In this document: one piece after another, positions 30,021-30,287 of the stretch
Layout of the letters: every line of letters starts with the position of its first letter
Position numbering within the stretch: the first letter of the stretch is position 1
Assembly (NCBI GenBank): GCA_946618265.1
Contig: CAMOLA010000026.1
Span: 1-30,287 of the forward strand
DNA from: an uncultured Eggerthellaceae bacterium
Lineage (GTDB): Bacteria; Actinomycetota; Coriobacteriia; Coriobacteriales; Eggerthellaceae
DNA: 30,287 nt
Direction of reading: 5' to 3'
Translations under genes and position numbers: made by a program
Notes under the pieces: generated by a model
Database searches by the model: none
What the model saw: only the letters and a program-made list of their open reading frames with translations
What the model was told of the DNA's origin: nothing

Positions 30021-30287
30021 ATGGCCGACAAGAAGACAACGCCGAAGCATTCCTTCGTTTCCCTGGGTTCGCGCGTGCGGGAGCTGCGCAAGGAACGTGG
30101 CATGACGCAAAAGGAGTTCGGCGCCATGATCGGCTACTCCAACCGCTACATTGGGGGCATCGAGCGCGGGGAGCGCAACTTGAGCTATTCGGCGCTCACG
30201 CGGATCGCCTGCGCCTGCGAGTTGTCGCTCTCCGAATTCTTCGACAACGTGGACGACTCCCGCGAAATCGTCTACGGCCTGATATCG
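30021..30287 (+). CDS. XRE-family DNA-binding regulator (partial, runs off the window)
   Basis: Eighty-nine residues are visible without a stop. Residues ~13-70 form a helix-turn-helix of the XRE/Cro type: VRELRKERGMTQKEFGAMIG, then YIGGIERGERNLSYSALTRI and CELSLSEFF. This is a DNA-binding regulator, probably with further residues beyond the window edge. ATG 30021 is the listed start; a TTG at 30015 is in frame and has AGG nine bases before it, so the true start could be slightly earlier. No neighbour on the right is visible. It could control the divergent surface-protein gene or itself through the intergenic dyads. Confidence 0.85.
   Translation, partial: MADKKTTPKHSFVSLGSRVRELRKERGMTQKEFGAMIGYSNRYIGGIERGERNLSYSALTRIACACELSLSEFFDNVDDSREIVYGLIS

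Overview
The window is high-GC DNA with many GTG and TTG starts, strong Shine-Dalgarno (SD) sites and tightly overlapping minus-strand genes. It carries DUF4143 ATPases, a long BspA-type leucine-rich-repeat surface protein and a Tat-exported ABC binding protein. This gene content and composition suggest an actinobacterium of the class Coriobacteriia, probably Eggerthellaceae. That assignment is inferred from style and content, as no rRNA or tRNA is present.

Layout. 1-2.9 kb: two minus-strand DUF4143-type AAA ATPase genes, each preceded by short regularly spaced repeats (23 bp and 33 bp periods). 3.2-4.35 kb: an ORF6N-domain gene with a one-base frameshift. 4.5-4.6 kb: a perfect 76-bp palindrome. 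4.67-6.83 kb: two plus-strand genes, a membrane-anchored PstS-like protein and an unknown. 6.9-26.0 kb: a long, almost continuous minus-strand locus, the main interest here. 26.2-29.4 kb: a secreted leucine-rich-repeat protein. 29.4-30.0 kb: an AT-rich non-coding region. 30.0 kb to the end: a truncated XRE regulator gene.

The 6.9-26 kb locus looks like an undescribed peptide or protein maturation system. Five proteins (two intact at 10434-11306 and 11950-12867, one at 24339-24857, one fused behind a peptidase at 20095-21435, one frameshifted at 18215-18478) share a short N-terminal leader, YxKPxLxYW followed by LDxIEATMSGGGG. After the glycine run their bodies are large and mostly unrelated. 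The leader contains a YxxP motif like the one that PqqD-type recognition domains bind in lasso-peptide leaders. The locus encodes two complete PqqD-like proteins and a broken third. It also has two ~820-residue proteins fusing a nucleotidyltransferase (NTP_transf_5-like) to an HPr-kinase-like domain, and two S24/S26-type peptidases with cysteine at the usual serine position (GRCMEP). There is no lasso cyclase, no radical SAM enzyme and no ABC exporter.

The locus reads as two modules in transcription order. Module 1 (25995 to 18657): binding protein, cargo, small membrane protein, transferase-kinase, PqqD, peptidase-cargo fusion, lipoprotein, unknown, recombination scar. Module 2 (18478 to 6897): cargo, exported proteins, membrane proteins, lipoprotein, transferase-kinase, PqqD, cargo, lipoprotein, cargo, lipoprotein, peptidase, kinase scar, unknowns, PqqD chimera, lipoprotein. 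Each cargo gene is followed directly by a lipoprotein, exported protein or small membrane protein, which could be a partner or immunity factor. Scars, near-identical leader duplications and GC shifts between enzymes and cargo suggest repeated cassette exchange.
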